Shown: positions 37,353 to 47,339, numbered from the stretch's first letter. The stretch: DNA of 64,000 nt from Bacillota bacterium (GCA_022769485.1 JALEJU010000039.1:36454-100453), one strand, 5' to 3'. Program-made: numbers and translations. The notes: generated by a model not told the origin, from the letters alone.

Positions 37353-37390
37353 CTACGAAATAAAAGAGTAAAAACAATAAAGAAATGCTG
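37353..37390 (+). other. DnaA-trio tract and AT-rich unwinding element of oriC
   Basis: Five TAC triplets in a row (37353-37367) start five bases after the last DnaA box, separated by GGGCC, and lead into AT-rich sequence (37368-37390). This is the layout of the basal unwinding element described in Bacillus: DnaA boxes, GC-rich spacer, DnaA-trios, melted DNA. Confidence 0.85.
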
Positions 37391-37421
37391 ACCACCCGTT
37401 TTGAATAAAAGGAGGTTTATC

Positions 37422-38528
37422 ATGAAATTTTCCTGTAACCAACAGCAGCTTACGAAAGCTTTGAATATTGCGGCCAAAGCCGTAACCAATCATACGACAA
37501 TTCCCGTTTTAAAAGGGTTTCTTTTAACAGCAGAAGAAACCGGCATATTGAAAATTGCGTCTTCCGATTTGGATTTGAGCATAGAAACAAAAATTCCGGT
37601 TTCCGTTTCTGAACCCGGATCCATCGTGGTTTCCGCTCGTCTGTTCGGAGACATTATCCGCAAACTTCCCAATGAAGAAATTCAGGTAGAAGAGTCGGAA
37701 AACAACGTGACTATTAAATGTATTTCTTCCGAATTCAGAATTGTAGGACAGCCTTCAGACGAATTTCCGGGAATCATGGAAGCGCAGGAAACGAATGCGA
37801 TTCTTTTAAAAACGGAACTTTTAAAAGAAATGATAAGGAAAACTTCTTTTTCTGCCAGCATCGAGGAAGCAAAAGGAATTATTACCGGCGTCTTATTTGA
37901 AATGAAAAAGGACAGTCTGACGCTGGTAGCTTTGGACGGCTTCCGTATGGCAGTTGCAAAAGAATATATCGGGAATGAGGAGGAAAAGAATATCGTTATT
38001 CCCGCTCGGATTTTAAATGAAATCAATAAAATTTTGGGAGAGAGCAGCGAAGAAGAGTTTGTTAAAATTATTTTGGATGATAAAAAGGCGATCTTCATTT
38101 TGGAAAATACGAAAATAGTTTTAAGGCTGCTTGAAGGAGATTTTATTCGCTATAAAGATATTCTTCCAAAGGAAAATCAATGCAGGTTGAAAATCAACAG
38201 AGGCGAATTTCTGGAAAGCATCGAACGGGCATCTCTTTTGGCAAAAGAGGGAAAAAATAATTTAATCAAGCTTTCCATTTCGGAAGATAAGATTATAATT
38301 ACCTCCCGTTCGGAAGAAGGAAATGTAAAAGAAGAGGTCTTTATAGAAAAAGAAGGTGCGGATTTGGAAATCGGTTTCAATGCGAAATACATTATTGATG
38401 TATTGAAAGCGGTTTCGGAAGAGGAGCTGATTATGGAATTTAACAACGGAGTCAGTCCCTGCTTGATAAAACCCATGGAAGGGGAGGCTTTTGAATATCT
38501 TGTGCTTCCCGTTCGGATCAGCGCTTAA
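37422..38528 (+). CDS. dnaN: DNA polymerase III beta subunit (sliding clamp)
   Basis: A 368-residue beta clamp with three repeated domains: MKFSCNQQQLTKALNIAAKAVTNHTTIPVL-type N-terminus, ALDGFRMAVAKEYI in the middle, and YIIDVLKAVSEEELIMEFNNGVSPCLIKP at the end. It tethers polymerase to DNA. Start is the ATG at 37422 with AAGGAGG; seven residues of the longer frame are excluded. recF follows 27 bases later without the small S4-domain gene often found between them. Confidence 0.97.
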   Translation: MKFSCNQQQLTKALNIAAKAVTNHTTIPVLKGFLLTAEETGILKIASSDLDLSIETKIPVSVSEPGSIVVSARLFGDIIRKLPNEEIQVEESENNVTIKCISSEFRIVGQPSDEFPGIMEAQETNAILLKTELLKEMIRKTSFSASIEEAKGIITGVLFEMKKDSLTLVALDGFRMAVAKEYIGNEEEKNIVIPARILNEINKILGESSEEEFVKIILDDKKAIFILENTKIVLRLLEGDFIRYKDILPKENQCRLKINRGEFLESIERASLLAKEGKNNLIKLSISEDKIIITSRSEEGNVKEEVFIEKEGADLEIGFNAKYIIDVLKAVSEEELIMEFNNGVSPCLIKPMEGEAFEYLVLPVRISA

Positions 38529-38555
38529 TATTTTAGAATTTTACAAGGGAAAGTA

Positions 38556-39650
38556 ATGTTTGTAAAAGAATTAAGATTGCAGCAGTTTCGAAACTACGGT
38601 GACGAAACTGTTGTTTTTCATCCAAAAGTCAATATTATTGCGGGAAAAAACGCTCAGGGAAAAACTAATTTGTTAGAGGCGATTTCCATTATGAGCATGG
38701 GAAAATCTTTCCGAACCAGAAAGGACAGCGAAATGATCGGGTTCGGGAAGGAATTCTGTCGGGCTTCCTGCGTTTATTTTCACGGAGATAGAGAACGCAG
38801 CATTGAAATAGAAATTCGGAAAGACGGGAAAAAAGCAAAAGTAGACGGCGTTCCCGCTGAAAAAAATATTGATTTGCTGGAAAATATCTATATCGTGGTA
38901 TTTTCTCCGGATGATTTAAAAATCGTAAAAGAAGAACCGGAAAAAAGAAGAAAATTTATAGATCGGGAACTCTGTCAAATTAAGCCTGTTTATTATCGGA
39001 ATCTTGCCCGATATAAAAAAGTGCTGCTGCAGAGAAATAATTTATTGAAATCGGAACGCTGCAGCCGATCCGCTGTAGAAGCGTGGGATCATCTTTTAGC
39101 GGAATACGGAGCGAAAATTATGATGGAGCGGGACGGATTTCTGAAGAAAATAAATCAGATCAGCAGCCGGCTGCATGCCGATATTACTGCCGGAAGAGAA
39201 AAGCTGGAACTGGGCTATGAATCGGATCTGCCGCGGAGAGAGATTTTTGAAGATCAAAGAGACGTTTTTTTAAAAATTCTTGCGGATTCTTTTGAAAAAG
39301 ATATACAGAAAGGAAATACGGGAAAGGGCCCGCACAAGGATGATATCCGGATTTCCGTAAACGGTATCGATGTACGTCATTTCGGATCCCAAGGACAGCA
39401 GAGAACTGCGGCACTTTCTATGAAATTGGCGGAAATATCTTTGATCAAACAGGAGACAGGTGAGGAAGCGATTCTGCTTTTGGACGATGTTCTTTCCGAA
39501 CTGGACGGGGAAAGGCAGAAATTTTTAACCCATTCGTTAAATGAGGTGCAGCTTTTTATTACAACAGCGGAATTGAATTCGGAGCTTTTGGAAACCCTCC
39601 CGGAACATAAAATCTACTGGGTAGAAAGGGGAAAAATCAGCGGGAAATAA
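38556..39650 (+). CDS. recF: DNA replication and repair protein RecF
   Basis: A 364-residue SMC-like ATPase with Walker A AGKNAQGKTNLLEAI, signature LSMKLAEISLIK region (FGSQGQQRTAALSMKLA) and Walker B AILLLDDVLSELD. It helps load RecA at gaps through RecOR. In Bacillus gyrB follows; here the next gene is rpmH, 121 bases away. Confidence 0.95.
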   Translation: MFVKELRLQQFRNYGDETVVFHPKVNIIAGKNAQGKTNLLEAISIMSMGKSFRTRKDSEMIGFGKEFCRASCVYFHGDRERSIEIEIRKDGKKAKVDGVPAEKNIDLLENIYIVVFSPDDLKIVKEEPEKRRKFIDRELCQIKPVYYRNLARYKKVLLQRNNLLKSERCSRSAVEAWDHLLAEYGAKIMMERDGFLKKINQISSRLHADITAGREKLELGYESDLPRREIFEDQRDVFLKILADSFEKDIQKGNTGKGPHKDDIRISVNGIDVRHFGSQGQQRTAALSMKLAEISLIKQETGEEAILLLDDVLSELDGERQKFLTHSLNEVQLFITTAELNSELLETLPEHKIYWVERGKISGK

Positions 39651-39685
39651 CGATTGCTTACAAGTCGAAGAATGAGGAAAAACAA

Positions 39686-39714
39686 TTGACATAAGAAGCG
39701 TTTTCCTATATAAT
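39686..39714 (+). promoter_or_regulatory. Strong promoter of rpmH operon
   Basis: Perfect TTGACA (39686-39691), 17-base spacer and perfect TATAAT (39709-39714), as expected for a ribosomal protein gene. Confidence 0.88.
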
Positions 39715-39771
39715 TGTGTGGCAATTGTGCGCTTATGCATTTATAAAAAAACACAGAAGGAGGTGCAGAGA

Positions 39772-39906
39772 ATGAAACAGACTTTCCAGCCTAAAACAAG
39801 ACAGAGATCCAAGGAACACGGATTCCGTAAAAGAATGAGCACAAAGAACGGCAGAAACGTTCTGAAGAGAAGAAGACTGAAGGGAAGAAAGTCGCTCACA
39901 GCATAA
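39772..39906 (+). CDS. rpmH: 50S ribosomal protein L34
   Basis: A 44-residue, very basic L34 ([20 protein letters not shown]... [18 protein letters not shown]). Start chosen at the ATG after GAAGGAGGTG; the longer frame would extend into the promoter. A short hairpin follows immediately, before rnpA. Confidence 0.97.
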   Translation: MKQTFQPKTRQRSKEHGFRKRMSTKNGRNVLKRRRLKGRKSLTA

Positions 39907-39932
39907 AGACCTCTTCTGCGGTCTTTTTGTTT
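39905..39932 (+). terminator. rpmH-rnpA attenuating hairpin
   Basis: AAAGACC (39905-39911) pairs with GGTCTTT (39920-39926), then TTGTTT. The 7-bp stem and broken T tract suggest a partial terminator that keeps rnpA expression below rpmH. The left arm overlaps the rpmH stop codon. Confidence 0.6.
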
Positions 39933-39944
39933 CAAGAAAATGCG

Positions 39945-40286
39945 ATGCTGAAAACCGATGTTTTAAGAAAAAAGAGCGACTTTTCCAATATCTACAATAA
40001 AGGAAAATCGATAGGTGGAAAATACGTCGTCCTTTTTTATAGGAAAAATGATCTTTCGTATAATCGAAGGGCTTTTTTGGCGAGCAAAAAAGTCGGTAAA
40101 AGTGTGCAGAGAAACAGAGCCAGACGATTGATGCGAGAAAGTTACCGAGCTTTGGAAGAACGGCTCGCTCCCGGGTATGATATGATTTTTATTGCCCGGA
40201 AAACAATTTGTGATTTGAAATGCGCGGATGTGAAAAAAAGTATTGAAGCCGCACTTAAAAAATCGGGAATTAAAGAGAAGGCATAG
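39945..40286 (+). CDS. rnpA: Ribonuclease P protein component
   Basis: A 113-residue RNase P protein that helps the catalytic RNA cleave tRNA 5' leaders. Conserved FLASKKVGKSVQRNRARRLMRESYR carries the RNR motif; YDMIFIAR is the other core strand. The ATG at 39945 has only a weak AAGAAAA ahead, and a TTG at 39927 is an alternative, so initiation seems inefficient. Confidence 0.95.
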   Translation: MLKTDVLRKKSDFSNIYNKGKSIGGKYVVLFYRKNDLSYNRRAFLASKKVGKSVQRNRARRLMRESYRALEERLAPGYDMIFIARKTICDLKCADVKKSIEAALKKSGIKEKA

Positions 40287-40370
40287 ACGTAAAAACGAAA
40301 AAGTTTTGGTTTACTGCCTAAATAGATGGCATGAAAATAGATTTTCGGAGATTTAAGAAAGGGCACGGCT

Positions 40371-40580
40371 GTGAAGAAGGTAATTATACTTTTAATAAGG
40401 GGTTACCAGAAATTCATATCTCCCATGTTTCCTCCTGTTTGTCGTTTTTATCCTACTTGTTCTGCTTATTTTATACAGGCTGTGGAGAAATACGGGGCGT
40501 TGAAAGGGTCTTTTCTTGGAATAAAACGCATCTTAAAGTGCCATCCCTTGCATCCGGGGGGATATGATCCCCTTAAATGA
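40371..40580 (+). CDS. yidD: Membrane protein insertion efficiency factor YidD
   Basis: A 69-residue Yid[37 protein letters not shown] and [17 protein letters not shown] are the family's hallmark, with three conserved Cys. It has an amphipathic N-terminal helix and aids YidC-dependent insertion. The start is GTG after AAAGGGCACGGCT. Located between rnpA and yidC as usual. Confidence 0.95.
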   Translation: MKKVIILLIRGYQKFISPMFPPVCRFYPTCSAYFIQAVEKYGALKGSFLGIKRILKCHPLHPGGYDPLK

Positions 40581-40662
40581 AAAATAAGAAATTTTCTTTT
40601 GAAAGAGAGAGAAATCGCGGAAGGCGAATTTTCGGCGGTTTCTTTTTATCGGAGGATACCGA

Positions 40663-41379
40663 ATGACAGGTTATGAGAAATTGATGAGTATAATAGCAGT
40701 CCCTGAGGGATGGCTGTTGACTTTAATCTACAATTTTGTTTCTAATTATGGCCTGACTTTGATTATTTTTACGCTCTTAATCAGAGGATGCTTGCTTCCT
40801 CTTTATGCGACCCAGATAAAAGGATCCATGAAGATGCAGGACATACAGCCAAAGATGATGGAAATCCAAAGAAGGTATGCAAACGACAGGGCGATGATGA
40901 GCCAAAAGCTTTCTGAGCTTTACAAGGAAGAAAAATACAATCCTATGAGCGGTTGTCTTCCCATGATTATACAAATGATTATCATCATGCCTCTTTTCTT
41001 TTTACTTCGTGACCCCATGTTGTTTATCAACAATCAGTCCATGCTGATGGGCGTTCATGAATCGTTCCTGTGGATCGAAGATATGTCGCAGCCGGATTCC
41101 TGGATTTTGCCTGTCGCTGCGGGGGTTGCCACATTCGTCTCTTATTCTTTGACCATGAGTATGTCGCCTAATGTAAACGGCACCATGGGCATGATGAAGG
41201 TGATGAGCTTTTTCTTCCCCATCATGATTTTCTGGATGGCAAGATCTTTCCCTGCGGGTTTGGCGCTGTACTGGTTTGTCGGTACTTGCTTTATGATTGT
41301 GCAGACTTTGATTATGAAAAAGTACAGAAAGAATTTGAAGGAAAAGAAGAAGGTAGGAAAAGCAGTTAAAACGGCTTAA
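40663..41379 (+). CDS. yidC: Membrane protein insertase YidC
   Basis: A 238-residue YidC/OxaA insertase, the short Gram-positive type. The groove Arg is in FTLLIRGCLLPLYATQ, a cytoplasmic coiled coil follows (KMMEIQRRYANDRAMMSQKL), then four more membrane segments. Unlike many Firmicute homologues it has no lipobox at the N-terminus. It is followed 26 bases later by jag. Confidence 0.95.
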   Translation: MTGYEKLMSIIAVPEGWLLTLIYNFVSNYGLTLIIFTLLIRGCLLPLYATQIKGSMKMQDIQPKMMEIQRRYANDRAMMSQKLSELYKEEKYNPMSGCLPMIIQMIIIMPLFFLLRDPMLFINNQSMLMGVHESFLWIEDMSQPDSWILPVAAGVATFVSYSLTMSMSPNVNGTMGMMKVMSFFFPIMIFWMARSFPAGLALYWFVGTCFMIVQTLIMKKYRKNLKEKKKVGKAVKTA

Positions 41380-41405
41380 AACAGCCGTGAATCGGAGGAC
41401 ACCAT

Positions 41406-42245
41406 ATGGATTTTTCGGAAAAATGGGGACGGGATATCAAAGAAGCAGTAAATCTTGCCCTGGCCGATTTGAATTTGACAGAAGATCAGGTTACCGTAAC
41501 GGTTTTAGAAGAACCTTCGAAGGGTTTTCTCGGTTTAGGCGCGAAGCTGGCAAAAGTTCGCGTTGAGAAAAAAGCGGAAGAACCGAAGAAAGAAGAGCCC
41601 AAAGAGGAAATAAAAGAAGAACCGGAAGCAGTAAAAGAAATAAAAAAAGAGACAAAGAAAGCGGAATTTACAGAACGCAGAAAAGAAAAACGATCTGAAA
41701 ACCGTAGGAATAACAGCAGTCAGAACGAGGAAGTTCCCCAAAAGGAAGAATGGACGGACTACTCTGTTAATATCAGAGAAAAGCCGGAAAATCTGGAAGA
41801 GTTGGAGCAAAGTTCCGCTCTTGACTTTATTAAAGAAGTCATCGAAAAGATGGGACTGAATCTCACCGTAAAGGCATTTTCAAATGAAGATTGCATTTAC
41901 ATACAGATTAACGGGAAAGATTCCGGCACCATTATCGGAAAAAGAGGACAGACTCTGGACTCCATTCAGTATTTGACCAGCTTGGTTGTGAATAAGGATT
42001 CCGAAAAGTATATTCGGGTAATCGTCGACGCGGAAAATTACAGAGAACGCAGAGAAAAAACCTTGGAACAGCTGGCAAAACGTTTGGCGGAAAAGGTAAA
42101 CCGCACCGGACGGAGTGTGCGCCTGGAGCCCATGAATCCCTATGAGCGGAAAGTGATCCATGCTACACTGCAAAAATATTCCGGTGTTACTACGCGCAGC
42201 GAAGGGGAAGAGCCCTACAGACGGGTTATTATTGAACAGAAATAG
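41406..42245 (+). CDS. jag: RNA-binding protein Jag/KhpB
   Basis: A 279-residue KhpB: Jag-N domain (GFLGLGAKLAKVRV), a long Lys/Glu-rich linker (about 60-125), type II KH domain with IGKRGQTLDSIQYLTSLVVN, and R3H domain (MNPYERKVIHATLQKY). It binds RNA with KhpA and affects cell elongation. CGGAGGACACCAT is the ribosome binding site; a terminator follows. Confidence 0.95.
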   Translation: MDFSEKWGRDIKEAVNLALADLNLTEDQVTVTVLEEPSKGFLGLGAKLAKVRVEKKAEEPKKEEPKEEIKEEPEAVKEIKKETKKAEFTERRKEKRSENRRNNSSQNEEVPQKEEWTDYSVNIREKPENLEELEQSSALDFIKEVIEKMGLNLTVKAFSNEDCIYIQINGKDSGTIIGKRGQTLDSIQYLTSLVVNKDSEKYIRVIVDAENYRERREKTLEQLAKRLAEKVNRTGRSVRLEPMNPYERKVIHATLQKYSGVTTRSEGEEPYRRVIIEQK

Positions 42246-42254
42246 AAATAAAAA

Positions 42255-42286
42255 AGGGCTGCAGCAGTTGCTGCGGCTCTTCTTTT
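42255..42286 (+). terminator. Terminator after jag
   Basis: GGGCTGCAGCA (42256-42266) pairs with TGCTGCGGCTC (42269-42279) with two wobbles, followed by TTCTTTT. It separates the rpmH-jag transcript from mnmE. Confidence 0.75.
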
Positions 42287-42304
42287 CGAAATAGAGGAAC
42301 AAAT

Positions 42305-43684
42305 ATGGAAGATACCATAGCGGCAGTAGCCACTCCTTACGGAGAAGGCGGAATCGGAATTATAAGAGTCAGCGGAAATAAAGCAGGTTCAATTTTAAAT
42401 ATGATCTTCAGACCGTTGAAATATCAAAATGCAACGCAAATTGAAAATAGACGATTAGTATATGGGCATATCGTGGACAGCAAGACGGACATTGTAGTGG
42501 ACGAGGTTCTTGCTGTTTTTATGAAAGCGCCTCATACCTACACCGCGGAAGATGTGGCGGAAATTCATTGCCATGGAGGAAGCGTTCCTCTTCGGAGAAC
42601 TTTAGATCTTTGTCTTTCGGCGGGCGCCCGCTTGGCAGAAAAAGGAGAATTTACGAAACGAGCTTTTTTAAACGGAAGAATTGATCTGTCTCAAGCCGAA
42701 GCGGTAATTGATTTGATTCGTGCTAAAACCGATTTAAGCTTCGATGCCGCTATGTCTCAGGCAGAGGGATATCTATCTCAAAAAATAAGGAAAATTCGGG
42801 AAAATTTAATGGATCTTCTGGTTCAGCTTGCGGTAAATATTGATTATCCTGATGAAGACATTGAAGTTTTAACGCTGCAGGAGACAGAAAAAAGTATATT
42901 GCAAATATACGATAAACTTGAAAAGTTAAGGAGTACAGCGGATGCCGGAAGAATTTTAAGAGAAGGGCTTCGAATTGCTATCGTAGGGAAGCCAAATGTA
43001 GGAAAGTCTTCTCTTATGAACGCCCTTTTGCGGGAAAGCAGGGCGATCGTAACGGAAATTCCCGGAACTACCAGGGATACTATAGAAGAAGGGTTTGATC
43101 TCAGAGGAATTCCCGTTCAGCTCACCGATACGGCCGGAATTCGCGAAACGGAGGATCCGGTAGAAAAAATCGGAGTGGAAAGAAGTAAGGATGCATTTAA
43201 TCAAGCGGATTTAGTTCTTTTTATGCTCGATACAAGCAGAACTTTTGACCGGGAAGATAACGATATTTTAGAACAGATAGGAAATAAAAAAGTATTGTTC
43301 CTTTTGAATAAAACGGATTTACCCAGGAAATTTGATTGGGTTGAAATTGAAAAAAGACTGCCCGGAGCGGAGAAAACGGAGCTTTCCTTAAAAGAAGAAA
43401 CAGGAATTTCTCTATTGGAAGATAAAATCACAGAATGGATTTTCGGCGGTCGGGTAAAACGGGAAGAGAGTGGCATGGTAACAAATCTCAGGCATATTAA
43501 ATTGCTGGAACAGGCCATGGACGCTCTTTCCGATGCGAAAACGGCGGCGGAACAGAGAGAAGCATTGGATTTGGTGGAAATCGACGTGCGTCGGGCATGG
43601 GAGTTTCTCGGGGAGATCATAGGAGAAACTGCGGCGGATGATGTAATCGATAAAGTATTTGAGCGGTTTTGTTTGGGAAAGTAG
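42305..43684 (+). CDS. mnmE: tRNA modification GTPase MnmE
   Basis: A 459-residue MnmE: N-terminal formyl-THF-binding domain (DTIAAVATPYGEGGIGIIRVSG), helical domain, inserted G domain with GKPNVGKSSLMNAL, TTRDTIEE, DTAGIRET and NKTD, and the C-terminal FCLGK (the conserved C(I/L)GK Cys). With MnmG it modifies uridine 34 of certain tRNAs. mnmG follows after six bases. Confidence 0.97.
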   Translation: MEDTIAAVATPYGEGGIGIIRVSGNKAGSILNMIFRPLKYQNATQIENRRLVYGHIVDSKTDIVVDEVLAVFMKAPHTYTAEDVAEIHCHGGSVPLRRTLDLCLSAGARLAEKGEFTKRAFLNGRIDLSQAEAVIDLIRAKTDLSFDAAMSQAEGYLSQKIRKIRENLMDLLVQLAVNIDYPDEDIEVLTLQETEKSILQIYDKLEKLRSTADAGRILREGLRIAIVGKPNVGKSSLMNALLRESRAIVTEIPGTTRDTIEEGFDLRGIPVQLTDTAGIRETEDPVEKIGVERSKDAFNQADLVLFMLDTSRTFDREDNDILEQIGNKKVLFLLNKTDLPRKFDWVEIEKRLPGAEKTELSLKEETGISLLEDKITEWIFGGRVKREESGMVTNLRHIKLLEQAMDALSDAKTAAEQREALDLVEIDVRRAWEFLGEIIGETAADDVIDKVFERFCLGK

Positions 43685-43690
43685 GATAGA

Positions 43691-45580
43691 ATGAGCAATT
43701 ATAAAATGGGCGATTACGATGTGGTGGTAATCGGAGCGGGTCACGCCGGATGTGAGGCGGGATTGGCAGCAGCCAGAATGGGAAAAAAAACCCTGGTTTT
43801 ATCTATTAACTTAGAGGCTGTAGCTATGATGGCCTGCAATCCTTCTATCGGAGGAAGCGGAAAAGGACATTTGGTTCGGGAGATCGACGCTTTGGGCGGA
43901 GAGATGGGAATCATTATCGATAAAACGTTTATTCAAAGCAAGATGCTGAACACCGCCAAGGGGCCGGCTGTGCATTCCCTGCGTGCTCAGGCGGATAAAG
44001 AGCGGTATCATCAGGAGATGAAGCGCACTTTGGAAAAGCAGGAAAATCTGGATTTAAAACAGGGTGAAGCGGTGGAAATTCTCACGGAAGAGAATGTTGT
44101 TAAAGGTGTTCTGCTGAAAACAGGAGCGGTTTACGGGGCAAAGTCCGTGATTTTAGCTACAGGAACTTTTTTGGCAGGGAAAATTTTTATCGGCGATCGG
44201 AATTATCAAAGCGGCCCTAACGGATTGGCTCCTTCTGTAGAATTGGCAGAGAATCTTCGCAAGCTGGGATTTGGTATGCGCAGATTTAAAACAGGTACGC
44301 CTGCCCGGGCTTTAGGAAAGTCTTTGGATTATGATAAAATGACGGAACAGCTGGGCGATTCTGAGATTGTACCGTTTTCTTTTATGAATGAAACCCTGGA
44401 AAAAGAACAATCTTCCTGTTGGCTGACCTATACAAATGAGGAAACCCACCGGGTGATTCGGGAAAATTTCGGACGGTCGGCTTTATTCGGCGGACAGATC
44501 GAAGGAATAGGACCCAGGTATTGTCCCTCTATTGAAGATAAAATCAACCGTTTTCCTGACCGGGAGCGGCATCAGCTGTTTATTGAGCCGGAAGGTCTGT
44601 CTACGGATGAAATGTACATCCAGGGTATGTCTACCAGCTTGCCGGAAGATGTGCAGGAACAGTTTTATAAAACGATTCCGGGACTGGAACATCTGAAAAT
44701 TGTCCGACCCGCCTACGCCATCGAGTACGATTGTATCGATCCTTTGGAATTAAAGCTTAATTTGGAACACAGAAAGGTGTCCAATTTATTTTGTGCGGGA
44801 CAGTTTAACGGCAGTTCCGGATATGAGGAAGCTGCTGCTCAGGGAATCATGGCCGGTATCAACGCGGTTTTGAAATTGGATGGAAAAGAGCCTTTCATTC
44901 TGGATCGTTCGGAAGCATATATCGGCGTTTTAATCGATGATTTGATTACCAAAGGAACCAACGAGCCTTATCGGATTATGACCTCCCGGGCGGAATATCG
45001 TCTGGCGTTAAGGCAGGACAATGCGGATCTTCGTTTAACGGAAAAAGCATATGAGGTAGGATTGGTATCGGAAGAGCGTTATGCCAAATATAAGCAGGTG
45101 AATAAAGAGGCAGAAGAAGAAATTAAACGCTTAAAGGAAACAACGGTATCGCCTTCGGAGGCAAATCCCTTTTTAGAGAAATTGGGGAGCTCGCCGGTAG
45201 ACGGAAAGATAAGCCTTGCAGAGCTTATGAAGCGGCCTGAAGTTACCTATGATTTGCTCAAGGAGATCGATTCAGGCAGAGAAAACGTACATCTTATTTC
45301 TGCGCACGCAAGAAAGCGGGTAGAGGTTGAGATCAAATATGCCGGTTATATAGATAAGCAGAGGCAGCAAATCGAGAAATTTAGGAGGTTAGAAGGGCGT
45401 AGATTGCCTGAGAATTTGGATTACTCTTCTTTAGACGGACTTCGAATTGAGGCTCGGCAAAAATTAGATGCTATACGGCCTGAATCCATTGGGCAGGCTT
45501 CCCGGATTTCAGGCGTATCGCCGGCGGATATAAATGTACTTTTGATTCATTTGGAAAAAATGAGGAGAGCAAAAGCATGA
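43691..45580 (+). CDS. mnmG: tRNA uridine-5-carboxymethylaminomethyl modification enzyme MnmG
   Basis: A 629-residue FAD enzyme: [21 protein letters not shown] dinucleotide fold, [36 protein letters not shown] and the C-terminal helical domain ([18 protein letters not shown]). It partners MnmE in wobble uridine modification. Six bases after mnmE; its stop overlaps the rsmG start. Confidence 0.98.
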   Translation: MSNYKMGDYDVVVIGAGHAGCEAGLAAARMGKKTLVLSINLEAVAMMACNPSIGGSGKGHLVREIDALGGEMGIIIDKTFIQSKMLNTAKGPAVHSLRAQADKERYHQEMKRTLEKQENLDLKQGEAVEILTEENVVKGVLLKTGAVYGAKSVILATGTFLAGKIFIGDRNYQSGPNGLAPSVELAENLRKLGFGMRRFKTGTPARALGKSLDYDKMTEQLGDSEIVPFSFMNETLEKEQSSCWLTYTNEETHRVIRENFGRSALFGGQIEGIGPRYCPSIEDKINRFPDRERHQLFIEPEGLSTDEMYIQGMSTSLPEDVQEQFYKTIPGLEHLKIVRPAYAIEYDCIDPLELKLNLEHRKVSNLFCAGQFNGSSGYEEAAAQGIMAGINAVLKLDGKEPFILDRSEAYIGVLIDDLITKGTNEPYRIMTSRAEYRLALRQDNADLRLTEKAYEVGLVSEERYAKYKQVNKEAEEEIKRLKETTVSPSEANPFLEKLGSSPVDGKISLAELMKRPEVTYDLLKEIDSGRENVHLISAHARKRVEVEIKYAGYIDKQRQQIEKFRRLEGRRLPENLDYSSLDGLRIEARQKLDAIRPESIGQASRISGVSPADINVLLIHLEKMRRAKA

Positions 45581-46290
45581 AGCGTTTAAAGAAACAGTTG
45601 GAGGAATTAGGTTTTGGCGGAGAAACGCTGGAACAGAAAATACAGATTTTTTCCCGTTACAGAGATTTGGTGTTGGACTGGAATACGAAAGTGAATCTGA
45701 CGGCCATTAAAGATCCGGATGAATTTGAATTAAAGCATTTTATGGATTCTGTGTCCTGCTGCATGTTTCCGGAAGTGCGAAAGGCGGAAAAAATTATAGA
45801 TGTAGGCACAGGAGCCGGATTTCCGGGTATTCCTTTAGCGATTCTTTTTCCGGAGAAGGAGTTTGTGCTTCTGGATTCTTTAAATAAGAGAATTAAAATT
45901 TTGCAAGAAATCTCCGAAGAATTAAATTTGTATAATGTACGGCCCATTCACGGAAGAGCGGAAGACCTGGCCAGGAGAGAGGAACATAGGGAACAATACG
46001 ATTTGTGCGTCTCCAGAGCCGTAGCAAATTTGGGCGTGCTTGCGGAGTACTGTCTGCCTTTTGTAAAAGTGGGAGGATGGTTCGGAGCTTATAAAACGGG
46101 GAATGCGGAAGAAGAAATTCGTCAGAGCCGGCAGGCTATAAGAATTTTAGGAGGAAAACTGGAAACCGAAACAACCTATAACCCTGACGGTATGGATTTC
46201 GGACACAAAATTTTATGGATAAAAAAGGAAAATCAAACAGGAAAGAAGTTTCCGCGCAAAGCGGGAACTCCGCAGAAAGAGCCGCTGTAA
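45577..46290 (+). CDS. rsmG: 16S rRNA (guanine527-N7)-methyltransferase
   Basis: A 237-residue GidB/RsmG with SAM motif [30 protein letters not shown] and [21 protein letters not shown]. It overlaps mnmG by four bases (ATGA). Its stop codon lies in the loop of the following terminator hairpin, so the last codons form the left arm. Confidence 0.96.
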   Translation: MKRLKKQLEELGFGGETLEQKIQIFSRYRDLVLDWNTKVNLTAIKDPDEFELKHFMDSVSCCMFPEVRKAEKIIDVGTGAGFPGIPLAILFPEKEFVLLDSLNKRIKILQEISEELNLYNVRPIHGRAEDLARREEHREQYDLCVSRAVANLGVLAEYCLPFVKVGGWFGAYKTGNAEEEIRQSRQAIRILGGKLETETTYNPDGMDFGHKILWIKKENQTGKKFPRKAGTPQKEPL

Positions 46291-46311
46291 AGCGGCTCTT
46301 TCTGATTTAAA
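46273..46311 (+). terminator. Terminator overlapping the rsmG stop codon
   Basis: A perfect 13-bp stem (46273-46285 with 46292-46304) with loop TGTAAA; the TAA of rsmG is inside that loop. ATTTAAAAA follows. Confidence 0.85.
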
Positions 46312-46537
46312 AATCATATTTCGTCGCAGAGTGTCGGGAAAAGGCGGGGAAAAGGGGATGTTCTGGCAAGTGTTTTTTTTGTAAAATAAAGAAAAGAAAG
46401 CTTTTTTAGAAGTAAAACCAAGAAAATTCGGTATATACGAATAAAAAATGAAAAAAGGAACAACGGATCAGGAAACACGAAAAAGTCGCTCTAAAACAAG
46501 AATAAAGGTTCCATATATTTACATTAGGAGGAAAATT

Positions 46538-47338
46538 ATGCTATTTAAAAGCAAAAATAAGGTATCTGAAATAGAAGTGAGTCAAATTCGTGCAAATCCG
46601 GATCAACCAAGAAAAATTTTTGAGAGAAAGGAATTAGAGGAACTGAGCAACTCTATTCGGGAATTCGGTGTAATTCAGCCTATTGTTGTAAAAAGAGCCG
46701 CAGAGGGGAAAGAAGATTATTTTTTAATTGCCGGCGAACGGCGTTTGCGCGCAGCAAAGATGGCGGGTCTTGCAAAAATTCCGGCAATTATTCGGGAAGC
46801 GGATGAGAAGGATGTGGCGCTGATCGCTTTAGTAGAAAATGTGCAGAGAGAAAATTTAAACTACTTGGAGGAAGCGGCCGCTTATTATAGCTTAATGGAG
46901 GATTACGGATTAACGCAAAGCGAAATTTCAAGGCGTGTAGGGAAACAGCAATCTACTATTTCAAATAAAATCCGTTTACTTTCTCTTCCTCCGGAATTAA
47001 GGGAAGCGCTTTCCAAAAACCAATTGACGGAACGACATGCCAGAGCCTTGTTAAAAATTCCGGATAATGAGAGCCGAAAGCAGATCCTTGATAAAATAGT
47101 ACTTCACAATTTAAATGTAAAACAAAGCGAAAAATTAATTGACGATTTTCTGGAAAAGCGGGATCGGGAACGAAAACGGGGAGAGCAGTATCTGCATATT
47201 AACTATAAAATTTATGTGAATACCATAAAAAAAGCATATGAGAGCATAAGGGAAGCCGAGAAGCAGGCGAAATACTTTCAGGAAGACAAAGGAGATTTTT
47301 TAGAACTTCGGATTGTGATTCCCAAAAAAGCGGGATGA
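46538..47338 (+). CDS. noc: Nucleoid occlusion protein Noc (ParB family)
   Basis: A 266-residue ParB-fold protein: IRANPDQPRKIF, the CTP-binding GERRLRAAKMAG and ENVQRENLN motifs, and a helix-turn-helix reading GKQQSTISNKIRLL. Gln and Lys at these positions are those that distinguish Noc from ParB (which has Arg and Thr/Ser). It should block septation over the nucleoid. Start at 46538 follows AGGAGG; the 30 extra codons upstream lack a site. The long amphipathic membrane-targeting N-terminus of Bacillus Noc is not apparent. Confidence 0.88.
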   Translation: MLFKSKNKVSEIEVSQIRANPDQPRKIFERKELEELSNSIREFGVIQPIVVKRAAEGKEDYFLIAGERRLRAAKMAGLAKIPAIIREADEKDVALIALVENVQRENLNYLEEAAAYYSLMEDYGLTQSEISRRVGKQQSTISNKIRLLSLPPELREALSKNQLTERHARALLKIPDNESRKQILDKIVLHNLNVKQSEKLIDDFLEKRDRERKRGEQYLHINYKIYVNTIKKAYESIREAEKQAKYFQEDKGDFLELRIVIPKKAG

Positions 47339-47339
47339 G

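Noticed and set aside
37353..37367. TAC repeat as a simple microsatellite
   Set aside because: Its position right after DnaA boxes and a GC-rich spacer fits the DnaA-trio of a replication origin much better.
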